This document shows, piece by piece, positions 7,835-16,799 of a DNA stretch of 23,906 bases. Positions within the stretch are counted from its first letter, which is position 1. Each line of letters opens with the position of its first letter. Under the pieces are notes generated by a model. The model ran no database searches. It saw only the letters and a list, made by a program, of their open reading frames with translations, and was not told the DNA's origin. Source of the DNA: CAZGLR01 sp964526635 (GTDB lineage: Bacteria; Zixibacteria; MSB-5A5; GN15; JAAZOE01); NCBI GenBank assembly GCA_964526635.1, contig CAZGLR010000045.1, positions 1 through 23,906 of the forward strand, given 5' to 3'. The position numbers and the translations under genes are program-made.

Positions 7835-9326
7835 ATCCGGATTTCATATTGATGTCACGTGTCCCGGTTGTGCCGGGACACTGGAAATTCAGGCGGACTT
7901 TTTTTCGACTCAGTGCAGGTTCTGCGGGTCGGTGTTACGGTTGATTATGCCGGAGACGCCGCCGGTGTATGTTATTGAAGCGCGTAAAAGCCTGCGCGAT
8001 TTGAAATTTCAGGCTGATCGATGGCTGAAGCAGAATAAGCTGCCGCTTTCGGGCTTCGGGGGATCGTTTCGCGGTCTGTATTTTCCCTACTGGAAGGTCG
8101 ATGGTATCCGACTGAGCGCGGTTGAGGAAGCTCGTGTGGCGCCGTCGCATGACAACGGCACCTACACCGGTGAGATCGAGATCAGCAGCTTCGGCGGCAG
8201 CAAGCTGCTGGAGGCCATCGGGTTCGTGGGTGAAGCCGGTCGTTTGCAGGAAATGATGACGAGCGGATCACCGCTACCGGGTTCTGCGGCGGGTGAGACA
8301 GTCACCGATGTCAAGCTGTCGGCGTATTCATCGACGCATGGCGCCGGGATGCCGCTGCCAGGGATACCGCTGTCAATCGGGATGCGGGCGCAGTATATCA
8401 AAGCGAGACCGTTTTCGGATGAAATCAATACAACCGATTTCGATTTCCGTTCGATTACTGTGAGCTGGCGGGAAATTGCCCGCCATGCCGGCGCCGCAGT
8501 GGCGACCAAGGCGCGATTAAACAACAGCTATAGCAAAAAGGCCGTTGCCGAGTTGTTTCATCCCCGGGGTTCAATTGTTTACTTCCCGTATTTGATTTAT
8601 GAGGCGCTTTGTGGTGCGGACGTACGGCGTTTTATTGCCGACGGTCTTACCGGGCGCATTATCTCCTCGGATAGTGTTGAGGAACAGGACTTGTCTCTTG
8701 GTGAACCGCGGCCGCCGGAGACATTCGGCAAAGTCAAAGTGGATCATCATCGCTGCTCCAATTGTGGGATCGATTTACCGGCCTCGAAATCGGTAGTGTA
8801 CATTTGCCGCAATTGCAACAGTGTGGTGTCGATGGACAAGGATTTGGTCCTAACCGATGGCATCAGTGTTGCCGAGGGGGGACGCAATACCAGTGATCCC
8901 ATGGTGCCGTTCTGGGTGTTTACCGTGCCCGAACGGGAGGCCCGGGTGCTGGGGGCGGTCACACCGGGTATGGACTGCTCAAACCGGGTGGCAATACCGG
9001 CGGTGAGGTTCAAGAACTTCAATGCCATTCGCCGATTGTCGCAGCGGATGGTCCATGCCTTGCCGTCGCTGCACATTTCGACCGCGGCGGAATTCGAGAA
9101 TCGTTTTCTGCCGGTCGATATCGGCATCGATGAGGCCGTGTCGCTGGCCGAGATCGCCGTCTACAGCAATCGAATCCTGCGCCAGCCGGGTCTTCATGCC
9201 GATGAAGTGCAGCTTGCGGCGGACAGTGTTGACCTGTTGTTCATTCCCTTTCATGAGGCGAATTATTTCTTTGTCGATTCCATCAGCGGCCAGATTACAT
9301 TTGAGAAGCACCTGATTTCGCAGTAG
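7806..9326 (+). CDS. Zinc-ribbon protein, partner of the SPFH protein (YdjG-like)
   Basis: A 506-aa soluble protein whose start overlaps the SPFH gene by 29 nt. The ATG at 7806 is preferred over the upstream GTG at 7782, with GGAAAG as a possible ribosome site. An N-terminal zinc ribbon uses C19/C22 and C37/C40, and a second uses C317/C320 and C334/C337. Between them lies a beta-rich region with YFPYWKVDG and later IVYFPYLIYEAL; the repeated Y-F-P-Y motif suggests an internal duplication around the two ribbons. Proteins of this kind are sometimes mislabelled as PriA-like because of the ribbon. Its place next to a zinc-ribbon SPFH protein recalls YdjG of the Bacillus PspA-YdjGHI membrane-stress unit. 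That link is inferred from layout and ribbons, not from a confirmed match. Confidence 0.7.
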   Translation: MTTASKIQNKSGFHIDVTCPGCAGTLEIQADFFSTQCRFCGSVLRLIMPETPPVYVIEARKSLRDLKFQADRWLKQNKLPLSGFGGSFRGLYFPYWKVDGIRLSAVEEARVAPSHDNGTYTGEIEISSFGGSKLLEAIGFVGEAGRLQEMMTSGSPLPGSAAGETVTDVKLSAYSSTHGAGMPLPGIPLSIGMRAQYIKARPFSDEINTTDFDFRSITVSWREIARHAGAAVATKARLNNSYSKKAVAELFHPRGSIVYFPYLIYEALCGADVRRFIADGLTGRIISSDSVEEQDLSLGEPRPPETFGKVKVDHHRCSNCGIDLPASKSVVYICRNCNSVVSMDKDLVLTDGISVAEGGRNTSDPMVPFWVFTVPEREARVLGAVTPGMDCSNRVAIPAVRFKNFNAIRRLSQRMVHALPSLHISTAAEFENRFLPVDIGIDEAVSLAEIAVYSNRILRQPGLHADEVQLAADSVDLLFIPFHEANYFFVDSISGQITFEKHLISQ

Positions 9327-9342
9327 GCTGTCCAGACCATCA

Positions 9343-9371
9343 TTGACAATTCCACGCCATTAGACTACATT
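9343..9371 (+). promoter_or_regulatory. Sigma-70-type promoter for the S9 peptidase gene
   Basis: TTGACA (9343-9348), a 17-nt spacer, then TACATT (9366-9371). The -35 box is perfect and the -10 matches four of six. It lies about 95 nt before the start codon at 9466, so the S9 gene is probably transcribed on its own. Confidence 0.55.
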
Positions 9372-9465
9372 CTCAGGTATTACTGATTAACGTTCATACG
9401 ACTATGTGGTCCGCTCGGCTGTGTGACACATAGCGGATTGATTCGAACAGACTTGGGGGTACCCG

Positions 9466-11478
9466 ATGAGTCCCGCATCCAAAGCCGGTAAGCGTTTTGT
9501 CGCCGCTGATGATTTTTCCAAACTGGAAGTGATTACCTCGGCGGTAATGTCGCCTGACGAAAAGATGGTGGCATATACGGTTGAGACAGTTGCCGACGAT
9601 AAGCGCAAGTATTTCTCGCATATCCATATTCATGATATCGCTGCCGGTCGCTGCCGGCAGTACACCTTTGGAAAGATAAACGATAAGGGCCTGTCCTGGT
9701 CGCCGGATAGCTCGCACCTGGCATTCGTATCCACCCGGGATAAAAAGACCGGAATCTACCTTATTCCATCGCACGGCGGTAGTGAGCAGAAATTGTTTGA
9801 GGCCGATGGATCCTTCGCCGGTCTGAACTGGACGCCCGACGGCAAAGCACTGGTGTATGCTTTTCGCTACAATGATTCGCATACCATTGAAGATGCTGAA
9901 AAGAAAAAAGAGGCACCGTTGTTTCGCCATATTACCCGGGTGTTCTACAAGCTCGATGGCGAGGGGTTTTTGCCGCAGGACCGGTATCATATTTACCGCT
10001 TTGATCTCAAGAACGACACGCCGGTGGCGCTGACGACGGGTCAATACGATGAGGTGATGCCGTCGGTCTCGCCGGACGGCAAACAGGTCGTGTTTGTCTC
10101 GAACCGTTCGAAAGATCCGGATACGATGCAATTGTATGAGGATTTGTTTGTTGTTCCAACCGGCGGCGGCAAAGAGAAAAAGGTCCCGACTCCGGCCGGC
10201 CCGAAAGCCAATCCGGTGTTCTCGCCGGATAGTAAAAAGCTGGCGTATGTCGCGCATACCAATCCGGAAGATGCCTGGGGTGTGACTAATTTGCACATCT
10301 GGACCGTCGGAGTTTCCGGAAAGCCGAAAGCCCGGGACCTGATTCCGAAATTCGATCGGGCCGCCTCGGACGAGACCATCAGCGATATCGGTGAAAGTTT
10401 TGCCGCGGCCAGGCCGTATTGGTCACCCGATGGCAAGCGGGTATATTTTTCGGCTTCGGACCTGGGGAACACGCATTTGTTTTATGCACCGGCGCGGGGC
10501 GGATTGCCGACTCGGATCACACGGAAGCCATGTCATGTCAAAGCGTATTCGCTCAACGGCAAGTGTCGGAAGATCGCGGCGGTGATTGCCGATTTGAAGC
10601 AGCCCTCGGAGCTGCATATTTTGGCGACGGCATACGATGCCGACAAGAAAAGCAAACCGGTGACCGGGTTTAATACGAAGCTGTTTTCCGAGTTGACTGC
10701 ACCGGTTACCAAAGACGTGTGGATCAAGAGTCCCGATGGTACCGAGATCCAGGGCTGGCTGGTGACCCCGCCGGATTTCAAGAAAAGTAAAAAGTATCCG
10801 GCGATATTGGAAATTCACGGTGGTCCGGTGGCCCAGTACGGCTTCTCCTATTTCCATGAGATGCAGTATTTGGCCTCCCGGGGATATGTGGTCTTGTACA
10901 CTAATCCGCGCGGCGGCGCCGGGCGCGGGGAGACCTGGGTGGAGACGATTGTCGGTGACTGGGGCAGTCTGGATTATATTGATTGCATGGCGGCGGCGGA
11001 TTATCTGGAATCGCTGCCATATGTCGATAAGAACCGCATGGGTGTGACCGGGGGATCGTATGGTGGTTACATGACGAACTGGATTATAGGTCACACTAAT
11101 CGATTCAAAGCGGCGGTAACGCAGCGTTCGGTGGTGAATCTCCGGAGTATGTTCGGATCATCGGATATCGGTCCGGAATTGCGGCGTGAGTTCGATGGCA
11201 CACCCTGGGATAATTTTCCGAATTACGAACGGTGTTCGCCGTTGACCTATGTCCGACAGATCAAGACGCCATTGTTGATTATTCATTCCGAGCAGGATTT
11301 GCGGTGTCCGATGGAACAGGCCGAGCAGTTGTTTATCACGATGAAGCTGATGAAAAAGCGGGTGGAGATGGTTCGTTTTCCCGAGGAGCCGCACGGGTTA
11401 TCGCGCCATGGTCGTCCGGATCGACGAGTGGCGCGTCTGGAGTGGATTGCGAAGTGGTTCAATCGTTACTTGAAGTAG
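9466..11478 (+). CDS. S9-family serine peptidase (acylaminoacyl/dipeptidyl peptidase type)
   Basis: A 670-aa prolyl oligopeptidase-family enzyme that cleaves short peptides. The N-terminal ~400 residues form a beta-propeller with repeated SPDG/SPDS blades (WSPDSSHLAF, WTPDGKALVY, VSPDGKQVVF, FSPDSKKLAY, WSPDGKRVYF). The alpha/beta-hydrolase domain starts near residue 425. The nucleophile is S531 in GGSYGGY, the acid is probably D611 in HSEQD, and the base is H643 in EEPHGLS. EIHGGPVAQYG gives the HGGP oxyanion segment. No signal peptide is visible, so it is probably cytosolic and acts on peptides in turnover. A G-rich site (TTGGGGG) precedes the ATG by 6 nt. The gene is convergent with the STAS-like gene, 4 nt apart. 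The length is normal for the family. Confidence 0.93.
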   Translation: MSPASKAGKRFVAADDFSKLEVITSAVMSPDEKMVAYTVETVADDKRKYFSHIHIHDIAAGRCRQYTFGKINDKGLSWSPDSSHLAFVSTRDKKTGIYLIPSHGGSEQKLFEADGSFAGLNWTPDGKALVYAFRYNDSHTIEDAEKKKEAPLFRHITRVFYKLDGEGFLPQDRYHIYRFDLKNDTPVALTTGQYDEVMPSVSPDGKQVVFVSNRSKDPDTMQLYEDLFVVPTGGGKEKKVPTPAGPKANPVFSPDSKKLAYVAHTNPEDAWGVTNLHIWTVGVSGKPKARDLIPKFDRAASDETISDIGESFAAARPYWSPDGKRVYFSASDLGNTHLFYAPARGGLPTRITRKPCHVKAYSLNGKCRKIAAVIADLKQPSELHILATAYDADKKSKPVTGFNTKLFSELTAPVTKDVWIKSPDGTEIQGWLVTPPDFKKSKKYPAILEIHGGPVAQYGFSYFHEMQYLASRGYVVLYTNPRGGAGRGETWVETIVGDWGSLDYIDCMAAADYLESLPYVDKNRMGVTGGSYGGYMTNWIIGHTNRFKAAVTQRSVVNLRSMFGSSDIGPELRREFDGTPWDNFPNYERCSPLTYVRQIKTPLLIIHSEQDLRCPMEQAEQLFITMKLMKKRVEMVRFPEEPHGLSRHGRPDRRVARLEWIAKWFNRYLK

Positions 11479-11482
11479 TTCT

Positions 11483-11872
11483 TTAGAACCCATTCCGGGT
11501 CAAAAGTCGCTCGGCCTCGGCCCGATCGCGGACCATGCGGCTGATATCCCCGGTGCCGCCGATATTGAACATTTTTTTCAACTGGCTCCGGGTGATGGGG
11601 TTGTCAATGATATTGATCGACAACACCATGCCATTGTCTTTGCACCACTTGAGATGCTCGCCAATAATGCGGATCATCTCGGGATGTGATGCTTTCCACG
11701 TGGTGAGATTAATGATCTTGGCCCATTCCTTTCCCACCAGCGGCTGGGCAGCTTCCTTAAAATCTTTATGATACCGGCGGGCTGTATCGATATTCCAGGT
11801 GCCGTAGATTTTTTCGACCATAACCCGCCGATCGGCATCGATATCTATTGTGTAATGCATGTTTAGCTGCAT
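11483..11872 (-). CDS. Small STAS/SpoIIAA-like protein
   Basis: A 129-aa acidic/basic mixed protein with a beta-alpha pattern like STAS or SpoIIAA-like domains: YTIDIDADRRVMVEKIYGTW, a helix, KEWAKIINLTTW, a helix, then GMVLSINIIDNPITRSQLKKMF. Such proteins usually act in protein-protein regulation or lipid binding; no partner kinase is nearby. The start at 11872 is chosen because CGGAG lies 7 nt upstream. The frame stays open to 11980, but the extra 36 residues look unrelated to the fold. A plausible promoter lies at 12032-12060, which would give a leader of about 150 nt. Fold assignment is from pattern only. Confidence 0.6.
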   Translation of the reverse strand: MQLNMHYTIDIDADRRVMVEKIYGTWNIDTARRYHKDFKEAAQPLVGKEWAKIINLTTWKASHPEMIRIIGEHLKWCKDNGMVLSINIIDNPITRSQLKKMFNIGGTGDISRMVRDRAEAERLLTRNGF

Positions 11873-12031
11873 AACAGCACTCCGTTGCATGTAAACTTTT
11901 TCAGGTATTAGACCGACCGCAGAACCGTTCCCCGATGCGGTACAGACGGATGGATCCAAGATTGAATTCTTCCGGAGCATGCCCCGCCATTGTGCGGGTG
12001 GTAAAGTATTTCCCGGACATCTTCTTACAGT

Positions 12032-12060
12032 ATATTACGTTCTCAGTCCCGATTTGGCAA
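12032..12060 (-). promoter_or_regulatory. Candidate sigma-70-type promoter for the STAS-like gene
   Basis: Read on the minus strand: TTGCCA (12060-12055), a 17-nt spacer, then TAATAT (12037-12032). The -35 box matches five of six and the -10 four of six. Confidence 0.45.
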
Positions 12061-12089
12061 CTCTTTTCATTCGCGATGTGGTGAGAGGC

Positions 12090-12126
12090 AAAAAAACGGC
12101 GGAGAATCGAGAACGATTCTCCGCCG
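12090..12126 (-). terminator. Rho-independent terminator of the dockerin-repeat gene
   Basis: A perfect 13-bp stem: CGGCGGAGAATCG (12097-12109) pairs with 12114-12126 around an AGAA loop. On the minus strand it is followed by seven Ts (As at 12090-12096 on the plus strand). It lies about 65 nt past the stop of the minus-strand gene at 12192. Confidence 0.92.
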
Positions 12127-12156
12127 AGTAGCCATATCGGTGGTCACAGGGGACCG

Positions 12157-12174
12157 GGGTGACTCAAGTCACCC
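12157..12174 (-). other. Second 3'-end hairpin
   Basis: GGGTGAC-TCAA-GTCACCC, a perfect 7-bp stem between the stop codon at 12192 and the stronger terminator at 12097-12126. It has no long T-run and may shield the mRNA 3' end. Confidence 0.5.
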
Positions 12175-12191
12175 ATATATCTAAAGGCGAT

Positions 12192-15100
12192 TTACGGACC
12201 GCACACCGGTGCCGGGCCGCCCTTAAACACGAAGTTAATGATGTACACGCCGTCACCGACGTTGATGCCGCCATCAGCATTGGCGTCGCCTTCCTGCGGA
12301 CAGACCGGAGCCGGACCGCCCTTGAAGACGAAGTTAATGATGTACACACCGTCACCAACATTGACGCCGCCGTCGTTGTTGGCGTCACCCGGCGTATCAC
12401 AGCAGCCGCCGCCGCAGTTGTCGTTGATAGCGCAATCAAAGAATGCCCACGCGGCATCATACATATCCTGCGCCACGAGAGCATCCTTCGTGGTGAACAG
12501 GGTTTTGTACACACGGACGGTGTCATTCACGCCGATGTCATAGACACCGAACGTCACCAGCATGGAGATATCGGTGTAGAGCGATTCCGGAGCGGTTGAG
12601 CTCCAGGTCGCAAAGCCCTCGTCGGTCACCATCTTGGCGTACATAGGTCCGGCAGCAAGCGGAGCTTCGCCGCCGAACGGTCCAGTGGTGTAAACCCAGG
12701 TCGGATTGTCGACGGTTTGCGCGCTCTTCGGCATGGTCACATCAACGGTATCCATGATGATCATACCGCCGGTCCGATCGTCGGATTCCTGCGGACAGAA
12801 CGCTTCGGTCGAATCATCCTGATTGTACTCACCGCCGAACTGCCAGATCATCTTCCTGGCCAAATCGAAGTTTGCGCCATTGTTTGAACCGGAATCAGAC
12901 GGGACGTCCCAGTCGATGAATTCACCAAAAGCAACGCCGCTGATCGTCGAGCCGCTCAGGTTGTAAACTTCCTGACAGACAAGAACGAAATCGCAGTCTT
13001 CTTCGGCTGTCGGCACATAATATGTGACAGTCAAGCCCAGCGAGGTGTCGGCTGTGGCCAACTGCGAAGAAACCTTCGAGTAAGCCGAATTGCTGTTGTC
13101 AATGGTAAACGGTGTCAGCGGACGCAGACCGGTTGCATCGAAGAACGTCGTTGAGTAGTTAGTGAATTTCAACGTATCGCCGCTATCAACCCAGCCGAGA
13201 TACGGGCCGCCATCATAAAGATAAATGGCCGAAGTAGTCTGCGGGTTGAACGTGTCGCAGTCGATGTTGTAATCCATCGCCTGACCGCTGGCATTGTTCG
13301 ACAACTGACCGTTGTTATAGACCCGGAGGTCTTTACAGGTCGTTGACAGGATGGTATTCTCGCTGAACTGGAAATCATCAGCCACCAACAGACAGACCGG
13401 GATAATCCGCGGGCTGCCCACGGCGTCGTGATCTACCTGGATTTCCCCGAACGCGGTACCCGGAGTCGGGGCGACGCCCGGATCGGTGAGAGTGAATTCC
13501 ACAACTACCTGACCGCCACCGGAATTGATCACACCAACGGCTGTGCCGGAAGTGAGCGAAATCCAGTTGGAATACGGCGCAGTGTAGTTATAGGAAATCG
13601 AGTAGTTGTTGTCCTGCAGACCCTGGTTGGTCATCGTCAGGGTGCGGGTATCGCTACCTGACGGTACCACCCAGAGGACTTCGTCGGAATAGCATTCGCC
13701 ATAGCCGGTACCGGCGTCATCGGAATACAGCGGCTCGACAACGACATCACGACACGGCGTGGAAAGCCACATCACCGGGCTGGTTGTCCAGGTGCCTTCT
13801 TCCTGAGCGATACCACCGGCATGACGGTCGTTGATGTAGAGAATGTCGAGATACTGCTGACCATCAACGAGACCTTCATCGGGGCAGTTACCCGACTGTG
13901 TCCGACCGTAGCGAGCCATGGAGGCCCAAAAATCGGATTCGCAGTCACCAGCGGCACAACCCGGAGTTTCCGAGTTGGTCAGATTCTGACCACGGTCCCA
14001 GTTCTGGCCGCCGTCCGGCGAGGCCGAGATATACAGTTCGGCGTTCATGTAGTTCTCATCACTCTTGTCGAAGCACGGCTGTTCAGCATTACCCATCTGT
14101 GAATAGAGGACATACAATTTGTCGTCGCATTCAGAGATCGAAATCTTCGCCAAATCAGAGTTCCAGGCGTAAGTGAAGCAGGAGCCGCCGGTATCCCAGT
14201 CGGCCTTGGCGACCTGACGCAATTGCGGAACATTTTCTGACCAGTGATAGATGATGGAGTTACGACGGAACAACAGCGTATCGGTGTCCGTCACATTCCA
14301 CTCACGGCAGGCCAAGACGATATGGAGATTGTCGTCGGTGTCGACGAGCGCAGCCAGGTCAGTGTAGAAGTTATAGCTGCTATTGAGCGGGAACTGGGTG
14401 ACGTTGCCGCCGGTAACAGATCCCAGATCAACTTCATGAGCGATCGAGCCGTTGGCCTGACCGGTGACCCAGGCAGCGCCCTGATCAGTAGCCGAGGCAT
14501 ACCAGACGTCGTTCTGGAACTGGCTGTCGAATTCACCCGGGGTGTCCCGGATTTCATCGGTCGGCGGACCCCAGACGACGCAAACCTTGTCGGAGACGCT
14601 CGAGGACGCCACAACCGGGTTAATGGTCATAACGGTATCGATAACACGCTGGGCCGACCAGGTACCGGCACCGGTGCCGTAAGCACCGACACGACGATAA
14701 TAGCTGATCGTCTGCGGATCGCCGGCAGCACCGCCGGTTTCGCAGCAGACAAAATGCAGCACATTCTGGGTTCCGATCTGCCAGTCAACAACCGGCCAGA
14801 TGTTTTCGTTACCCGGTCCGGTACCACTAGTCTGGTAGTAACCGTAGATATCGGACGGGGCGTCGGAACTGAACAGACCGACCGGGGCGCCGGCACAGAA
14901 GTCCCAGAACGCGCGCGGTTCCAGCGGGTCACCTTCGTGAGCCACGGGAATCGCACATCCGCCAACATCGGCATCGATGTTTACATATCCGGAATAATCA
15001 ACCGAGGCGCGCTTGCCGCCCGGGTCGAACGAGAAGGAACATCCGGTCAGGTCATACGACTGCACCTGCGTACCGCGATCACCCGGGATAATGAAATCCG

Positions 15101-15434
15101 GCTGATCCATCCAATCAAAATGGATGAAGCTGGTACCGCGATGTTCGATCTGATGTCCCATCGTGCCGTTGTGCTGGTAATCGTACGCGGTCGTACCGAT
15201 TTCATTACCAACGGCATTGGTTGAGACAATACCAAGAGCGGCCGAGGTTCCACCCTTGGTCGCGAACTGACCAGTTTCCGTACCGGCAAAGCCGTAGACC
15301 GGAGCATGCTTGACAGGAATAGCTGTGCGTTCCTGCAAGCGTTTCCAGGCCTGATCGGCACCGAAGACAGATGTAGCCAGCAGCGCGGTTACTAAAAAGG
15401 AGAGGAGGAACAACACAATAAGTTTCCGAGCCAT
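12192..15434 (-). CDS. Secreted beta-rich protein with twin C-terminal dockerin-like repeats
   Basis: A 1080-aa exported protein. An N-terminal signal peptide (MARKLIVLFLLSFLVTALLA, cleaved near VFGA) is followed by a mature start DQAWKRL. Residues ~200-560 look like a BNR/sialidase-type propeller surface, with turns such as VDTDDNLHIVLA, CDDKLYVLYSQ and SPDGGQNWDRGQNL. Beyond are Ig-like stretches (TLTMTNQGLQDNNYSISY). The end is Cys-rich (NDNCGGGCCD), followed by two repeats beginning at residues 1016 and 1049. Each repeat has a GDAN.DGG.NVGDGVYIINF calcium-loop pattern like dockerin type I. No glycosidase or protease catalytic motif is recognised. A strong AAAGGAG site lies 7 nt before the ATG (15441-15447). 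Function is unknown; it is probably cell-surface or extracellular. Confidence 0.85.
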   Translation of the reverse strand: MARKLIVLFLLSFLVTALLATSVFGADQAWKRLQERTAIPVKHAPVYGFAGTETGQFATKGGTSAALGIVSTNAVGNEIGTTAYDYQHNGTMGHQIEHRGTSFIHFDWMDQPDFIIPGDRGTQVQSYDLTGCSFSFDPGGKRASVDYSGYVNIDADVGGCAIPVAHEGDPLEPRAFWDFCAGAPVGLFSSDAPSDIYGYYQTSGTGPGNENIWPVVDWQIGTQNVLHFVCCETGGAAGDPQTISYYRRVGAYGTGAGTWSAQRVIDTVMTINPVVASSSVSDKVCVVWGPPTDEIRDTPGEFDSQFQNDVWYASATDQGAAWVTGQANGSIAHEVDLGSVTGGNVTQFPLNSSYNFYTDLAALVDTDDNLHIVLACREWNVTDTDTLLFRRNSIIYHWSENVPQLRQVAKADWDTGGSCFTYAWNSDLAKISISECDDKLYVLYSQMGNAEQPCFDKSDENYMNAELYISASPDGGQNWDRGQNLTNSETPGCAAGDCESDFWASMARYGRTQSGNCPDEGLVDGQQYLDILYINDRHAGGIAQEEGTWTTSPVMWLSTPCRDVVVEPLYSDDAGTGYGECYSDEVLWVVPSGSDTRTLTMTNQGLQDNNYSISYNYTAPYSNWISLTSGTAVGVINSGGGQVVVEFTLTDPGVAPTPGTAFGEIQVDHDAVGSPRIIPVCLLVADDFQFSENTILSTTCKDLRVYNNGQLSNNASGQAMDYNIDCDTFNPQTTSAIYLYDGGPYLGWVDSGDTLKFTNYSTTFFDATGLRPLTPFTIDNSNSAYSKVSSQLATADTSLGLTVTYYVPTAEEDCDFVLVCQEVYNLSGSTISGVAFGEFIDWDVPSDSGSNNGANFDLARKMIWQFGGEYNQDDSTEAFCPQESDDRTGGMIIMDTVDVTMPKSAQTVDNPTWVYTTGPFGGEAPLAAGPMYAKMVTDEGFATWSSTAPESLYTDISMLVTFGVYDIGVNDTVRVYKTLFTTKDALVAQDMYDAAWAFFDCAINDNCGGGCCDTPGDANNDGGVNVGDGVYIINFVFKGGPAPVCPQEGDANADGGINVGDGVYIINFVFKGGPAPVCGP
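12201..12389 (-). repeat. Tandem dockerin-like coding repeat, 99-nt period
   Basis: Unit 1 (12300-12389) and unit 2 (12201-12290) encode the same 30-residue pattern ending VFKGGPAPVC, separated by a three-residue PQE linker. The protein units differ at only two positions while several codons differ silently, so purifying selection on the protein is likely. Confidence 0.85.
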
Positions 15435-15764
15435 TTGGTTCTCCTTTCGCGCGAATTAACGCATGCGAGACTGAAGACTTAAAAAAATAGAGTTGTTGGT
15501 TGTTGTTGAAAAAAACACCCGGAAGATTGTGTGAAACCGGCTACATCCCCTACGCCGCTCGGAATATAAAAAAAATATTAAAATATGCAACTATTATCTC
15601 TCGTTGATAAAAAAATATTCGCATCTGATAGTTATGTGCGACTTCATGTTACCGCACATTGTAATTTTTTTTGGTTTTGCAAAGACCTTGATCTGCAAAG
15701 ATATTATACCGATCGCAGGCGATGGGTATATATTTACCAATGCTGACTGACAGGTGTTTCTATA
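15435..15764. other. AT-rich divergent intergenic region
   Basis: This gap of 330 nt separates the minus-strand dockerin-repeat gene from the plus-strand MarR-GNAT gene and holds no gene. It carries the ribosome site of the minus gene and several A- or T-runs (for example around 15481-15487, 15568-15575 and 15664-15672). It also carries two TGCAAAG copies near 15678-15700. A TATTAT box at 15702-15707 could drive the plus gene; the best upstream hexamer, TTGCAA at 15677, is 19 nt away and weak. Confidence 0.6.
15563..15590 (-). promoter_or_regulatory. Candidate promoter of the dockerin-repeat gene
   Basis: On the minus strand: TTGCAT (15590-15585), a 16-nt AT-only spacer, then TATATT (15568-15563). 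The -10 matches five of six and the -35 three of six. The leader would be about 120 nt. Confidence 0.4.
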
Positions 15765-15815
15765 ATGAAACAAATACGTAAGGGCTTACGTAAATATGGC
15801 AAGATGGAGTCGGGT

Positions 15816-16772
15816 ATGGATTTAATGGAACAACTCGGACCGCTGGCGTTTGCCAGTCGCATGCGGCGTTTGAGCGAAATGCTGCATCGTGATGTCTCCA
15901 GGTTTTATCAGGATCTTGAGATGAATTTTGAGGCGCGATGGTTTCCGCTCTTGTATTTGCTGGGAAATTCCGATGATTTGCCGGTCACTGTAGTGGCCGA
16001 ACACTTACGGATGACACATCCGGCAATCAACCAGATTGCCGCGGCCATGGCCAACGCCGGGCTGCTTGAATCGCAGCGCGACCGGACCGATGAACGGCGC
16101 CGTCTTCTGGCACTGTCTTCCGAGGGCAGGCGGTTGTTCAATGAGCTTTTGCCGGTCTGGAAGGATATTGAGGCGGAGACCGCGTCATTGCTCGAACAGT
16201 GCGCACTTCACCTGATGGATGAATTGGGCCGGATCGAGAAATCGCTGGATGCGCTATCGATGTATGAGCGCCTGCATAATCGCCGCCGGGGAAGGCTGCG
16301 GAAGATCATTGATATCGTGCCCTATCGGCGGCAATACAAAGCGGCTTTTCGGGAGTTGAATTATCAATGGCTTCAGCGGTATTTCACAGTCGAGCCAGCG
16401 GATGAGCAGATGTTATCGCATCCGGAGCGGGAAGTTCTCAAACGTGGTGGCGAGATATTTTTCGCCCTGGTTGATGGCCGCGTGGTGGGCACGACCGCCG
16501 TGGTGCGACTTGATTCTGATACGGTTGAATTGACCAAGATGGCGGTTGCCGATGAATTTCGCCGTAATCAGGCGGGGCGGTCCTTGCTGGAGGCGGCTCT
16601 TGGCTGGGCTAAACGGCAGGGCGCGCGGCGCATGGTACTCTTGACCAGTCCAAAACTCGAGGCCGCTGTGGCGCTCTATGAATCGGCCGGATTTACCAAG
16701 TTAAAAAAGAACGACTCCAATCTCCACGGTTATGAGCGTTATTCGATACAATTCGAATTGATGCTTGAGTAA
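15816..16772 (+). CDS. MarR-type regulator fused to a GNAT acetyltransferase
   Basis: A 318-aa two-domain protein. Residues 1-~150 form a MarR winged helix, with recognition around TVVAEHLRMTHPAINQIAAA and wing residues QRDRTDERRRLLALSSEGR. Residues ~170-318 form a GNAT domain, with FFALVDGRVVGTTAVVRL and LTKMAVADEFRRNQAGRSLL as strands 2-4 plus the acetyl-CoA loop, and ALYESAGF as the late helix. The CoA loop reads RRNQAGR, where the usual first Gly is Gln. The start at 15816 is preferred because GGAG (15806-15809) lies 6 nt upstream. An ATG at 15765 in the same frame adds 17 basic residues. The architecture is known in other bacteria; the acetyl acceptor and regulated genes are unknown. The S41 remnant follows 27 nt downstream and may share its transcript. 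Confidence 0.88.
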   Translation: MDLMEQLGPLAFASRMRRLSEMLHRDVSRFYQDLEMNFEARWFPLLYLLGNSDDLPVTVVAEHLRMTHPAINQIAAAMANAGLLESQRDRTDERRRLLALSSEGRRLFNELLPVWKDIEAETASLLEQCALHLMDELGRIEKSLDALSMYERLHNRRRGRLRKIIDIVPYRRQYKAAFRELNYQWLQRYFTVEPADEQMLSHPEREVLKRGGEIFFALVDGRVVGTTAVVRLDSDTVELTKMAVADEFRRNQAGRSLLEAALGWAKRQGARRMVLLTSPKLEAAVALYESAGFTKLKKNDSNLHGYERYSIQFELMLE

Positions 16773-16799
16773 GCAGTTTTACACAGAAGGAAACATATC

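Noticed and set aside
7806..9326. Calling the second zinc-ribbon protein a PriA helicase
   Set aside because: No Walker A, DEAH or other helicase motifs are present; only the zinc ribbons are shared.
9394..10296. 300-aa minus-strand open frame inside the S9 peptidase gene
   Set aside because: The plus-strand frame holds clear propeller blades and a catalytic triad; the reverse frame is Arg/His-rich without any recognisable domain.
14244..15224. 326-aa plus-strand open frame opposite the dockerin-repeat gene
   Set aside because: It has no ribosome site or family pattern, and it is the mirror of a minus-strand gene with a signal peptide, strong ribosome site and terminator.
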